Origin: Pseudomonadota bacterium
GTDB lineage: Bacteria; Pseudomonadota; Alphaproteobacteria; Rhizobiales; Rhizobiaceae
Assembly (NCBI GenBank): GCA_023451915.1
Contig: JAEXXS010000412.1
Location: 1-15,448 of the forward strand
DNA length: 15,448 bases
Direction: 5' to 3'
This document shows positions 7,087 to 15,143 of the stretch, piece after piece. Every line of letters starts with the position of its first letter. The first letter of the stretch is position 1. The notes beneath the pieces are model-generated. The model made no database searches. It was not told where the DNA came from and saw only the letters and a list, made by a program, of their open reading frames with translations. The position numbers and the translations under genes are program-made.

Positions 7087-7974
7087 TCAGCCCCCCTTTC
7101 GCCCATGATAGCCGAGAAGACCGTTCGGCATGAGCACCATCATTACGATCATGATCGACAATGCGAAGACATCCTTGTAGCCAGATGATAAACCGACGAC
7201 TGCGAGTGCCTCACTAAGGCCGATAACCAGCCCGCCGACCACTGCACCAAGCGGATTGGCCAATCCGCCAAGAATGGCGGCAGCAAATCCTTTCAGTGTA
7301 ATCCCAAGGCCCATCTGATAACTGACAGCGATCATAGGTGTGACGAGAATACCAGCGAGCGCTCCAATGGATCCGCCAAGCACGAACGTATACCCACGCA
7401 TGCGCTCCACATGAATGCCAGTGGTCGCCGCACCGTCTGGATCAATGGAGACCGCAGTCATGGAAAGGCCTGTGATGCTGTAGCGGTAGAAAGCCCATAG
7501 TCCGACGACCACGACGAGTGAGATCGCTATCAACCACAATGCATGGACGGTAACAAAGGCACCAAAGATTTCCACGACACGATCACCTCCAATCCCCGGA
7601 AGGAGATGTGAATCGCGGCCCGCGAAATAGAGGACTCCGGCGGAAATCGTGAACGCAAGGCCGATCGTCAGGAGAAGGAAGGCATCCTCTTCTGCATGCC
7701 GTCGCATCATCGGACGAACACAAAATCTGTCGATGCCATAGCCCATGGCAGCACCTCCGGCTATGCCCAGCGCAAACGCGAACGGATAGGACAACCCCCA
7801 AGAGGCGAGTGCGAAGACCGCTAACATCCCGCCGATCACCGCAAAGTCACCTTGCATGGCATTGACGATGCGCGTACCCTTGAAAATGATGGCGATTCCG
7901 ATACCGACCATCGCATAAATAAAGCTGTTGGCCAGCCCGGCCAGCACGGATTGCCAGACAAGTACCATTGTCAT
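7087..7974 (-). CDS. livH: Branched-chain-type ABC importer permease, LivH-like
   Basis: This 295-residue integral membrane protein is of the LivH class. It starts in the family style, LAGLANSFIYAMVGIGIAIIFKGTRIVNAMQGDFAVIGG, and carries roughly eight hydrophobic segments. The coupling segment TGLSMTAVSIDPDGAATTGIHVERM precedes a long C-terminal membrane region ending MVLMPNGLLGYHGR, where the LMPNGL tail is typical. The ATG at 7974 follows GAGGAGG at 5 bases. The gene starts 22 bases after the binding-protein gene and is followed closely by livM. It forms the heterodimeric channel with LivM. Confidence 0.94.
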   Translation of the reverse strand: MTMVLVWQSVLAGLANSFIYAMVGIGIAIIFKGTRIVNAMQGDFAVIGGMLAVFALASWGLSYPFAFALGIAGGAAMGYGIDRFCVRPMMRRHAEEDAFLLLTIGLAFTISAGVLYFAGRDSHLLPGIGGDRVVEIFGAFVTVHALWLIAISLVVVVGLWAFYRYSITGLSMTAVSIDPDGAATTGIHVERMRGYTFVLGGSIGALAGILVTPMIAVSYQMGLGITLKGFAAAILGGLANPLGAVVGGLVIGLSEALAVVGLSSGYKDVFALSIMIVMMVLMPNGLLGYHGRKGG

Positions 7975-7996
7975 GTTTCCTCCTCAAAAGCTGACG

Positions 7997-9130
7997 CTAA
8001 GGCTTCGCCCTGTAAGGCAGCCGGCTGAATTGTCCGTTGGTCAAAAGCGAATAGTTAAAGCTTGAAAGCGTAAGCCCCCCCATATCGGGTGCAGAGAAAT
8101 CGTATTTCGCAAATACGCCTGGATATGGCTTTCGCAATGTATCGCATAAGGCTCCATCGGCTGGCTCGGGTCCTGTCGTTTTCAACGCATCTGCCACCAC
8201 CATGACGGCATCCCAGCCAGCCGCCTCGAAATGCTTGGGCAAGCGTCCATATTCCTCTTTGAAGGCTGAAACAAAATCTGCCTGGTTCGGTAACGGATCC
8301 TCTGCAATCAAGAATTCAGCATGGACGATATTGTCTGCTGCAGCCCCCATTGACCGCACCACTTCGTATAATGCAGTACCGTGAACGGCGATGATCGGCT
8401 CCGTTACCCCAACTTGTCTCAGATTGCGAAATCCAGTACCTTGAGACGATAGAACAATGACCATGTCGGGTTGTGCGGCTTTAATTTTTGCGGCCTGGGC
8501 AGTGGCGTCTGTTGCAGAAAGCTCGAATTTTTCAACAGCGGAGAACACAACCCCATACTGCGAACCAAGCTTTGACATCGCACCCCAGATTACCTGGCCG
8601 TATCCCGAATCGTGCAGAACACCTACGTTCTTGGCCCCATTATCGCGAGCGTAGCTGAGTAGGGCTCGCGCATTTAGTTCCTGTGCAGGGGTCAGGTGCA
8701 AAACACACTCGCGCGTCGCCTCCACCGATGGTCCAAGCCCCGTGAAAGCCAGCAATGGGATTTTTTGCGCCTGAGTAATGGCACCGACCGCCACCGTCGA
8801 TGCGATACCTGTGGGACCGACCACTGCCTCGACACCAGCGGAGTGGACAAGCGCATTGATCTTGCTGATCGCAGCATCCGGGTTCGAGCCGTCATCCTCC
8901 ACGATCACCTCTAGCTGGCGTCCTGCGATGCCGCCATTTGCGTTGATGATCTTTTGCGCCAAAAGAATCCCTTCCCGTTCGGCGATACCCAGAGAGGCGA
9001 GCCCACCCGTGCTTGAGACTATTGCACCTATGCGGACAGGCTCATGGCCTGCGCCTTGGGCCGTCGCAGATGAGGCCCATGCCACAGCCAATACTGAAGT
9101 TGTGGCGCGTATCCAGTTTCCAAAGCCCAT
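7997..9130 (-). CDS. Periplasmic substrate-binding protein of the branched-chain-type importer
   Basis: This type I periplasmic binding protein of 377 residues (Peripla_BP_6/LivJ class) captures the transported compound. An N-terminal signal peptide is visible: a basic N-region with R8, a hydrophobic core TTSVLAVAWASSA, and a likely cleavage after ATA at residue 24. The mature protein opens PVRIGAIVSSTGGLASLGIAEREG and continues IINANGGIAGRQLEVIVEDDGSNPDAA, the hallmark start of the family. GPTGIASTVAVG and FTGLGPSVEATRECVLHLTP belong to the ligand cleft. The ATG at 9128-9130 follows AAGGAGGAG; a longer frame to 9184 has no such site. Related binding proteins bind aromatic acids as well as amino acids, which fits the ring-cleavage genes downstream. 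It is the first gene of the operon. Confidence 0.95.
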   Translation of the reverse strand: MGFGNWIRATTSVLAVAWASSATAQGAGHEPVRIGAIVSSTGGLASLGIAEREGILLAQKIINANGGIAGRQLEVIVEDDGSNPDAAISKINALVHSAGVEAVVGPTGIASTVAVGAITQAQKIPLLAFTGLGPSVEATRECVLHLTPAQELNARALLSYARDNGAKNVGVLHDSGYGQVIWGAMSKLGSQYGVVFSAVEKFELSATDATAQAAKIKAAQPDMVIVLSSQGTGFRNLRQVGVTEPIIAVHGTALYEVVRSMGAAADNIVHAEFLIAEDPLPNQADFVSAFKEEYGRLPKHFEAAGWDAVMVVADALKTTGPEPADGALCDTLRKPYPGVFAKYDFSAPDMGGLTLSSFNYSLLTNGQFSRLPYRAKP

Positions 9131-9247
9131 CTTCTCCTCCTTGATGAACCCTATCGACCATAGCAGCAATAATTTTCTACACAATCATTTATTTTCTATA
9201 ATTTTGATATTATCGTATATTCTTGTTATCAATCAGGGAGGAATCTG
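9131..9247. promoter_or_regulatory. Divergent promoter/operator region between the importer operon and the SDR gene
   Basis: This AT-rich 117-base spacer must drive both directions. On the plus strand a perfect TATAAT (9197-9202) lies within TTTCTATAATTTTGA (9193-9207), which recurs with one mismatch at 10002-10016 before gntR. It is followed by the short palindrome GATA-T-TATC (9206-9214). On the minus strand a possible -35 TTGATA is followed after 17 bases by TATCAA. The plus-strand gene has GGGAGGA before its ATG at 9248 and the minus-strand gene AAGGAGGAG. Binding by the nearby GntR regulator is inferred. Confidence 0.6.
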
Positions 9248-9988
9248 ATGCGCCTAGATGGAAAAGTGATTGCCGTAACAGGTGCTGAAACGGGAATTGG
9301 GCGGGCAATTGCTGAATGTTGTGCCGCAAAGGGCGCGTCAGTGGCACTTGCTGGGCTCTCGGTGGAGGGGCTTGAGGAAACTGCACAAAATATCGCAATA
9401 GGCAGGTCACTGGTCGTGCCCGTCGACATCTGCGATCGTTCGGCCGTCACGGCAATGATCGCCAACACACAGACACATTTCGGCCGTCTCGACGGCGTTG
9501 TCGCCAATGCTGGAATAGCGCTTCCCAAGAAACCTATCCTCGAAACGCCGGACGAGGATTGGGATAAGGTGATTTCGGTCAATCTCACAGGTACCTACAA
9601 TACGGTCATCGCCGCAGCACGCGCTCTTGTTGCACAGGGATCGGAAGGCTCGATTATCGCCACTGGTTCCTCAACCGCCCTACGTGGCATTGCCGGCTTG
9701 ACGCCTTATGTTGCTGCTAAATGCGGTGTCCACGGCCTCATGCGCCAACTGGCGCTCGAACTTGCTCCGCACCGAATTCGGGTCAACACACTTGTTCCCG
9801 GCACAACCGCCACTGCGCTCGCTCGTGCTTTGCCGGGTCACCTGGACGCGGCAGCCCAGACCCTGCCGTTTGGCGAGGTAGTGGAGCCCGGCGAACTTGG
9901 TCGGTATGTAGCCTTTGCTTTGAGCGATGCCATGCCGCACATGACAGGCGCCTTGCTCTGTGTCGACTCAGGCCGAACGATTGCCTGA
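9248..9988 (+). CDS. Short-chain dehydrogenase/reductase (SDR family)
   Basis: This 246-residue classical SDR oxidoreductase has a Rossmann fold using NAD(P). The glycine motif is TGAETGIG (residues 11-18), the structural motif NAG lies at 87-89, N112 lies in SVNLTG, the catalytic serine is S141 or S142 in ATGSST, and the catalytic pair is Y154/K158 in YVAAK. The C-terminal MTGALLCVDSGRT follows the family pattern. The start follows GGGAGGA in AATCAGGGAGG. No basic residue follows the strand after TGAETGIG in an obvious NADP pattern, so the cofactor is left open. It is divergent from the importer operon and 67 bases upstream of gntR. It likely oxidises an alcohol or dihydrodiol of the imported compound, possibly generating the diol for ring cleavage; this role is inferred. 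Confidence 0.94.
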   Translation: MRLDGKVIAVTGAETGIGRAIAECCAAKGASVALAGLSVEGLEETAQNIAIGRSLVVPVDICDRSAVTAMIANTQTHFGRLDGVVANAGIALPKKPILETPDEDWDKVISVNLTGTYNTVIAAARALVAQGSEGSIIATGSSTALRGIAGLTPYVAAKCGVHGLMRQLALELAPHRIRVNTLVPGTTATALARALPGHLDAAAQTLPFGEVVEPGELGRYVAFALSDAMPHMTGALLCVDSGRTIA

Positions 9989-10055
9989 CAAATAGATATA
10001 CTTTCTATAATGTTGAGATGATTATCATAAAGAGAATCACCCAAGAGGACCTCTC
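9989..10055 (+). promoter_or_regulatory. gntR promoter/operator with motif shared with the divergent spacer
   Basis: The 67-base spacer contains TTTCTATAATGTTGA (10002-10016), matching 14 of 15 bases at 9193-9207 and including an exact TATAAT (10006-10011). It is followed directly by the odd-centred palindrome ATGAT-T-ATCAT (10018-10028). The ribosome site AGAGG lies before the gntR ATG. The arrangement fits a regulator that controls its own gene as well as the neighbouring operons. The operator role is inferred. Confidence 0.5.
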
Positions 10056-10757
10056 ATGCCGACCGATACCCAGGATCGCCCCCGCACCCGAACATCCGAG
10101 ATACTGGAAGCGCTCCGGCATGCGATCCTCAACGGTCAACTCCTGCCGGGAGAAAGATTGCGCTTTGAAGAGCTGCGGGACCAGTTCGATGCCGGGATGG
10201 GACCATTGCGCGAAGCGTTGACGCGGCTCGCCGGGGATGGATTGGTGACATTTGAGGAACACAAAGGTTACCGTGTTGCCCCAGCCTCGCGAGAGGACCT
10301 CGTGGATCTTGCCGAGATCCGTGCCTCAATCGAGGCGATGGCAATAACGCGGGCCATCAAGAATGGGACAGATGCCTGGGAGGGAAGAATAATCGCCACC
10401 CTTCATGAGCTTGCCAAGCGTTCCAAGCTCACCGCCGAAGGCGATATTGACTTTGTCTGGGAAGAAATCCACCAGCGCTTCCATTCATCGCTCGTGTCTG
10501 AATGTGGATCAACGCGGTTATTGGCGTTTCGGCAAATCTTGTCTGACCAGGCAACGCGCTACCGCCGATTGTCTGTTCACTACCTTATAAAACCACGTGA
10601 CGATCTTGCGGAGCACCGCGAAATCGCCGACGCTGTCGTAAATCGGCGCACCGACGACGCCGTTTACCTCATCCGCCAGCACTACACACGAACCCTTGAG
10701 ATTTTACTTCATGCGGCTCCTGAGATATTCGACATTACATACCTGGGCAAAAGCTGA
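10056..10757 (+). CDS. GntR-family transcriptional regulator (FCD/FadR-like)
   Basis: This 233-residue regulator has an N-terminal winged helix-turn-helix (residues about 13-75: ILEALRHAILNGQLLPGERL, then LREALTRLAGDGLVTFEEHKGYRVAP), the canonical GntR DNA-binding pattern. An all-helical FCD effector domain follows. Likely metal- or ligand-binding histidines are H143 in HQRFHSSL, H187 in LAEHREI and H209 in IRQHYTRTL. H139 occupies the position where many FCD proteins have Asp. FCD regulators of catabolic islands usually repress until a pathway acid binds. The location beside the SDR and opposite the importer operon makes it the probable local controller. The gene appears intact. Confidence 0.93.
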   Translation: MPTDTQDRPRTRTSEILEALRHAILNGQLLPGERLRFEELRDQFDAGMGPLREALTRLAGDGLVTFEEHKGYRVAPASREDLVDLAEIRASIEAMAITRAIKNGTDAWEGRIIATLHELAKRSKLTAEGDIDFVWEEIHQRFHSSLVSECGSTRLLAFRQILSDQATRYRRLSVHYLIKPRDDLAEHREIADAVVNRRTDDAVYLIRQHYTRTLEILLHAAPEIFDITYLGKS

Positions 10758-10787
10758 TTGTGCCCTAAGCAAGTCATGTCTTGAATG

Positions 10788-10997
10788 CTAGGTCCTTAGG
10801 CGTTCGTCAGCTGGGGTAATCTCGCTAAAGATCTCAACAAACGGTTTCGATCAGTGGCGTAGGATTATGACCAAGAACGGTATTCCTATCACCGATTCTG
10901 TGATAGTGTTCGGACCGACCATCCGTCCCCTATTGCTTGCTTCAATTGGTAGTAAATCCCTCAGGACACGCCATCTGGATTCGCTCAGATTTGTCAT
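10788..10997 (-). pseudogene. Remnant resembling the N-terminus of an IS5-type transposase
   Basis: On the minus strand an ATG at 10997 opens MTNLSESRWRVLRDLLPIE, followed by NRGRMVGPNTITESVIG. This is the pattern of the N-terminal region of IS5-superfamily transposases (LS...W..L..LLP....RGR). The frame meets a TGA at 10851-10853 where a Trp would fit, and continues SKPFVEIFSEIT before a TAG at 10788-10790. Roughly 15 residues expected between the two blocks (the RTG.PWRDLP region) seem missing. No terminal repeats or target duplication were identified. The identification rests on pattern only and could be coincidence, but the rest of the 10758-11095 spacer has no better explanation. Confidence 0.4.
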
Positions 10998-11095
10998 GGC
11001 CCGAAGACGCTTACAACACTGCTTTTAGTTCCGCAGCTCATCAAACCTATTCTTTGAGCAGGTTGTTCTGCCGGAGAAACCAGTCTCTTGATGCG

Positions 11096-11125
11096 AAAAG
11101 GCGACGCTTTGAGCGACGCCTTTTT
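11096..11125. terminator. Strong, possibly bidirectional rho-independent terminator
   Basis: AAAAGGCGACGC (11096-11107) pairs with GCGACGCCTTTT (11113-11124) across the loop TTTGA. The 12-bp stem has one A-A mismatch. A run of five T (11121-11125) follows on the plus strand and four T on the minus strand. It lies 18 bases past the stop of the decayed lactate-oxidase-type gene, which it probably served, and would also stop stray transcription from gntR. Confidence 0.8.
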
Positions 11126-11142
11126 GGGTTTACTCGTGAAGA

Positions 11143-12102
11143 TCACTCAAAGTCCCTATCGGCGTAGAGCCGGGTTTTCGCGACTTCCTCAATGTTGTGC
11201 GTGCCACCCAGCATCATGTTGATGGTCAGTTCCTTGTTCAGCTACTGAATAACGGAGTTGACTCCTTCGGCACCGCCCAGGTTGAGCCCATAGAGGATCG
11301 GGTGCCCGACAGCGACAATGTCGGCACCGCTGGCAAGCGTCTTGAACACATGCGAGCCTCGGCGAATACCGCTGTCAAACACGATCGGCACACGCTTGTT
11401 GACGACCTTTGCGACAGACGGCAGCACATCGAAAGATGCCTTCTAGGTATCCAGCTGGCGTCCGCCAGGATTGGATACCCAGATGGCATCCGCCCCGGCC
11501 TTGATAACCGTGTCGGCATCGTCGGGGGACTGAATACGCGTCACGATGACCGGCAGATTGGTTAGGTCCTTGACTTATTTGATATCTGTCGGTGTGAAGG
11601 ACTGCTTGGCCTATTCATAGATTTCACCGATGCCTACGCCCTTGCCGGTCTTCGAGCCATCGTCGTTCCTACTTGGCAAACAGTTCCAGATTGGCGAAGC
11701 CTATTGGGAACTGGAAACTGTTCTTGATATTGTCTTCGCGATAACCGCCAACCGGCGAGTCGAGCGTCAGAATAATGGCCTTCGCTCCACTGTCTTTGGC
11801 ACGCTTCAACGTGAACTCGTTGAACGCATTGTTCTTGCTCATGTAGAGCTGGAAGAAAAATGGGTTGTCGCCGAAGCTTCGGCCACCTCTTCACTTGTCT
11901 TATTGCCATAGGTACTGAGTGAGAAGATGGACCCAGCCTTGGCCATGCAAACCTGAGCTTCTAGGTCGTTCAGGTTGACGATCTTAATCGGGCCTTCTGC
12001 AGTGCTGACCTTATAATCGCTGGCGTGAGTGACCCCAAGGGAGAACGCCAGCACGATCGCGCTCAGCGATGCGGCATATTTTTTACCATTTGAACGGATC
12101 AT
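11143..12102 (-). pseudogene. Decayed FMN-dependent lactate oxidase/dehydrogenase (alpha-hydroxy-acid family), with signal peptide
   Basis: Intact members oxidise L-lactate or similar hydroxy acids with FMN. The remnant starts MIRSNGKKYAASLSAIVLAF, a signal peptide ending near THA, followed by PIKIVNLNDLEAQ. Around 11945-11955 LEAQV jumps straight to MAKAGSIFSLSTYGN, so about 70-80 residues are missing. One base is lost near 11870 (EAS, then DNPFFFQLYMSK in another frame). A second shift with a TAG at 11669-11671 follows LELFAK. Reading resumes with NDDGSKTGKGVGIGEIY, and further stops lie at 11611-11613, 11575-11577, 11443-11445 and 11242-11244. Conserved blocks remain: [41 protein letters not shown]. 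In SN-P-GGRQ the catalytic His is Pro (codon 11467-11469). It cannot make a working enzyme. Confidence 0.93.
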
Positions 12103-12244
12103 TGCATAATCTCGTGAAGCATATCGTGGCCGGTTATAATTTTTTGCGGCCAAGACAATACATGAAGCGGATTGAGGAGTTTTTCAGAGCGCATCCCGAT
12201 CGGATAGAAACAGCTTTCGGAATAAGATGCGTGATTGCTCCGGT

Positions 12245-12811
12245 TTACTGCTTGACAGCCTCAGCCTGAATTTCAAGCTTGACCATCTTGGCCATGCCTT
12301 CCTTTACAAGGAAGTCCACGCCCCATTGGGTGCGATTGATAGTTGCTTCAAAATCGCCACCACAGACTTCTGCCTTGAAGATCGGGCTCTGGTAACAACC
12401 GAACTTGGTGGACGTGAGTTGGATTGGCAGTGTCTTTCCCTTTATGGTCAGATCGCCATCCACCGATACCAGCTTGTCTTCGTCAAAATTCCACTTGGTC
12501 GATTTGAACTCAATGGTTGGGAACTTTTCCGCGTCCAGCATGTCAACACCTGTCACGTGCTTATCAAATGCGGCCATGCCTGTATTCAGCGTCTTTACGG
12601 GAATTGAAATATCCATCTTCCCATCCATGGTTTCAGGATCGAACGAGATATCGCCCTTGATTTCATAGAAACCGCCGCTGTTTGTCGATGTATTGAAGTG
12701 ATCAATATAGAAAACAGCTTTTGTATGTGTTGGGTCCAGTTTGTAATCCGCAGCCTGGGCAGCCGAGACTGACAGCAACGAGGCTAAGAGTGGCAGTACG
12801 AACTTTCTCAT
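12245..12811 (-). CDS. YceI-family periplasmic lipid-binding-type protein
   Basis: This 188-residue secreted protein is of the YceI family, whose beta-barrel (lipocalin-like) members bind isoprenoid or other long apolar molecules in the periplasm. A signal peptide MRKFVLPLLASLLSVSAAQA is followed by ADYKLDPTHTKAVFYIDHF, the family's opening strand. FDPETMDGKMDISIPVKTLNTGMAAFDKHVTGVDMLDAEKFPTIEFKS is the family signature, and the protein ends GVDFLVKEGMAKMVKLEIQAEAVKQ. An ATG at 12817 also exists, but AAGGA lies only 1 base before it and 7 bases before the ATG at 12811, which is therefore preferred. It is the only clearly intact gene between gntR and the right end of the window. Its role is unknown. 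Confidence 0.93.
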   Translation of the reverse strand: MRKFVLPLLASLLSVSAAQAADYKLDPTHTKAVFYIDHFNTSTNSGGFYEIKGDISFDPETMDGKMDISIPVKTLNTGMAAFDKHVTGVDMLDAEKFPTIEFKSTKWNFDEDKLVSVDGDLTIKGKTLPIQLTSTKFGCYQSPIFKAEVCGGDFEATINRTQWGVDFLVKEGMAKMVKLEIQAEAVKQ

Positions 12812-12924
12812 GTCCATTTCCTTGTCGAGATTTAGCCGTGAAGCGTGAATACAGTGGTCGCTTCGATGCCTTTGTAAGTAGCTGTGGGGCGTAACGCTGT
12901 GTAGTTCGGATTTTGGTACTCAAT

Positions 12925-12940
12925 GTCCTATAAATAGGAC
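12925..12940. promoter_or_regulatory. Perfect palindrome upstream of yceI (candidate operator)
   Basis: GTCCTAT-AA-ATAGGAC is a perfect 7-2-7 inverted repeat in the 173-base spacer between the broken exporter gene and yceI, 114 bases before the chosen yceI ATG. There is no T-run beside it, so it is more like a protein-binding site than a terminator. The regulator is unknown. Confidence 0.45.
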
Positions 12941-12984
12941 GGTTGCTTGCGTTGGAGCGGGAACTGCAGCAGATACAGCCGGGA

Positions 12985-14458
12985 TCAAAGGAATTTCCCT
13001 GGAAGCTTTGGCCGACGCATGAAGAGTGTTGTGAGTGCTGCAAGAGCAATGGCAAGACCGATCATGACGAACATATCGATACAGGCCAGCACGAAAGCCT
13101 CGCGTTGAACGGTTCTGGCGAGCACGGCGGTGGCTTGGGCAGACACCGTCGTCGGATCGATGTTGTGAGCTTCCAGCATGGCTGCGGTTCGGTCGATGCG
13201 ACCCTGCACATCCGCAGCGCCACGTTCCAGATGCAGGCCAAGCAGATTGGAATGCAGCTGCTCCTGCATGCGTGTGAATGTACTGACCACAGCAAGGCCG
13301 ATGGCTGTGCCAACCGTGAGAACGATATGAACAAGGGAAGCAATCTACGGTATTTCCCTGACGCTGATTTCTTCCGTTATCAGAACCATCAAGGGTACGG
13401 CGGTGAATGGTGCGGCGATGGACTGCACGAACAGCGAAGGCAATATCTGATCCGACGTCCATAGATGCTTGAGATCGGACAGCATAAGAACGCCTGCGCC
13501 GAACAGCATCAGCCCGAAAGCTGCCAGACTGCGCGGATCCATCCGGTAGGCTAGCCAGGCCACGAATGGCGTCAGAGCGATCTGCGGCAAAGCGGAGATC
13601 CAGAACATCGTACCGCTTTCGAGCGCGCGATAGCCCTGAATACGGATCAGGTATTGCGGCAGCAGATAGGCAGAGGTCATCAGCCCGATGCGCATGGCGA
13701 ACATCAGGAACAGGGCCAAAGCCAGCAGACCCACGATCAATCCCGATCCGAGCCAGTAGAGGCGATTGCCCTGATCGAGTGCCGTTACCAATGCAGGGAG
13801 CCCAAAAGACAGCGCCAGCAGACCAAAACCGTCATGCCTGCGAAATTGCAGGAATTTGACAGGATCGTTGGCAAGCCCGTAGGCTCCCGCCAGCAGTGTA
13901 AGACTGCCGGGTATGATATTGATCCAGAATAGATATTCCCATGACAGACGATTAATTACCCACCCCTCGATACTGACAGCGAGGTTTGGCGTCAGTGACG
14001 AAGCCAGCGCATAGAGCGACAGGCCGTAAAGCCGCAAATGCTGCGGCAGATGCCGCATGATTACGGCATAAGCCATCGGCATCAGGATACCTGCACTCAG
14101 GCCACGTATCGCCTGAATGCTGATCAGGGTCTGGAGATCGGGACTGAATGGGGCCGCCAAAGATGCAATCGTGAAGATGAGTGCTCCGATCATGACCCGC
14201 GAGCGGGCGATAGGATCGAGCGCAGCCAGACGGCTGATGGTATGGCGGCCACTTCGGCAACGACATAAGCCGTCGTCAGCCAACTCGCCTCATCCATGCC
14301 AACACCAAGCGTTCCACGAATATCGGCAAGTCCCATATCGGTGAGGCGCGAGTTCAACAGGGATGTCGTCGTGCCAAGCAGGACGGCGGCGACGCCGATC
14401 AAACCCCGCATGTTGGTTGTGGGGCGCGATTGGGCAGAACCCTGAACGCTGTAGACAT
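12985..14458 (-). pseudogene. Broken EmrB-like DHA2 multidrug exporter (major facilitator superfamily)
   Basis: Intact relatives are 14-helix proton-driven drug exporters of the inner membrane working with an EmrA/HlyD adaptor. The original start is probably the ATG at 14458 (AGGAG 10 bases upstream), reading MSTAFRVLPNRAPQPT. The frame then runs out, and the family sequence continues in another frame as MRGLIGVAAVLLGTTTSLLNSRL, placing a frameshift between about 14410 and 14435. That frame gives DEASWLTTAYVVAEVAAIP and breaks near 14197-14202 by loss of one base; reading resumes VMIGALIFTIASLAAPFSP. The main block keeps typical features such as IQAIRGLSAGILMP and the EYLFWINIIPG helix region. 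A TAG at 13345-13347 interrupts ISVREIP before IASLVHIVLTVGTAIGLAVVSTF, and the last helix ends LFMRRPKLPGKFL. With three lesions it is inactive. Confidence 0.9.
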
Positions 14459-14516
14459 GGCTTTTTGGCTCCTGCCGCCTGCCGTCTCAAACGAAGTTTC
14501 GCGGCAAGCGGCCCAA

Positions 14517-15143
14517 TTAGCTATTTGATGAGACTGGTGTTGTCTCAATGCTCTGGTCTGTAAGCACGGTTGCCATGACCGACATGCCCGGGCGAAGCAG
14601 TTCGTCGAGTTCACCATTATGTTCAAGCTCGATGCGCACGCCGGCGCGCTGGGCCACTTTGGTGAAATTGCGGGTCGCGTTGTCCGGTGACAGCAGGCTG
14701 AATTCCGATCCGGTTGCCGGTGACAACCGCTCCACATGACCGCGCAGTTCCTTGTCCGGGAATGTATCGACCGTCACGCTGACAAGCTGTCCCGGCCTGA
14801 ACTTAGCCAGCTGCGTTTCTTTGAAATTAGCGACGCCATAATGCTTCGAGACAGGAACGACGGAAACGAGTTGCGACCCGGCCCGCACATATTGTCCTTC
14901 GCGCGCGCCACTGACACCCACAACGCCATCCATCGGTGCTGTGATACGGGTGGGATCCAGGTCGATCTGCGCGAGCCGCAATGCAGCCTGCTGATTGGAC
15001 AGTTCAGCCTGTGCCTGGTCGGATTGGCTTGCGAGAACGCCCAGCTTCTGACGCTCGGCTACTATTTCGGCCTGTTTTTCTGCAATCTGCGCTTCGATGC
15101 GTTTGACATCGACAATCGCGGCTTCCAGCTTTTGCGCTGTCGC
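14517..15143 (-). pseudogene. 5'-truncated HlyD/EmrA-type membrane fusion protein
   Basis: About 208 C-terminal residues of a periplasmic adaptor remain. There is a coiled-coil part rich in Ala, Glu and Gln (AQKLEAAIVDVKRIEAQIAEKQ onward), a half-lipoyl motif RITAPMDGVVGVSGAREGQYVRAGSQLVSVVP, then beta-barrel strands YGVANFKETQLAKFRPGQLVSVTVD and the C-terminal RPGMSVMATVLTDQ. The cytoplasmic tail, membrane anchor and first lipoyl half are missing. Upstream of about 15135-15150 the sequence is a transposase on the same strand in another frame, so the ATG at 15254 is an artefact of that fusion. The remnant ends 58 bases before the exporter pseudogene, the usual emrAB order. No start remains that would allow export. 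Confidence 0.9.

Noticed and set aside
10859..11027. Plus-strand frame MTKNGIPITDSVIVFG onward
   Set aside because: It has no ribosome site or family resemblance, and the opposite strand gives a transposase-like pattern in the same bases.
11242..11671. Repeated TAG/TAA codons as possible recoding or stop reassignment
   Set aside because: The stops coincide with frameshifts, an internal deletion and loss of the catalytic His, while all neighbouring genes use TAG, TAA and TGA as normal ends.
11197..11911. Plus-strand open frames of 93-122 codons
   Set aside because: They are antisense to the lactate-oxidase pseudogene, whose conserved blocks are on the minus strand.
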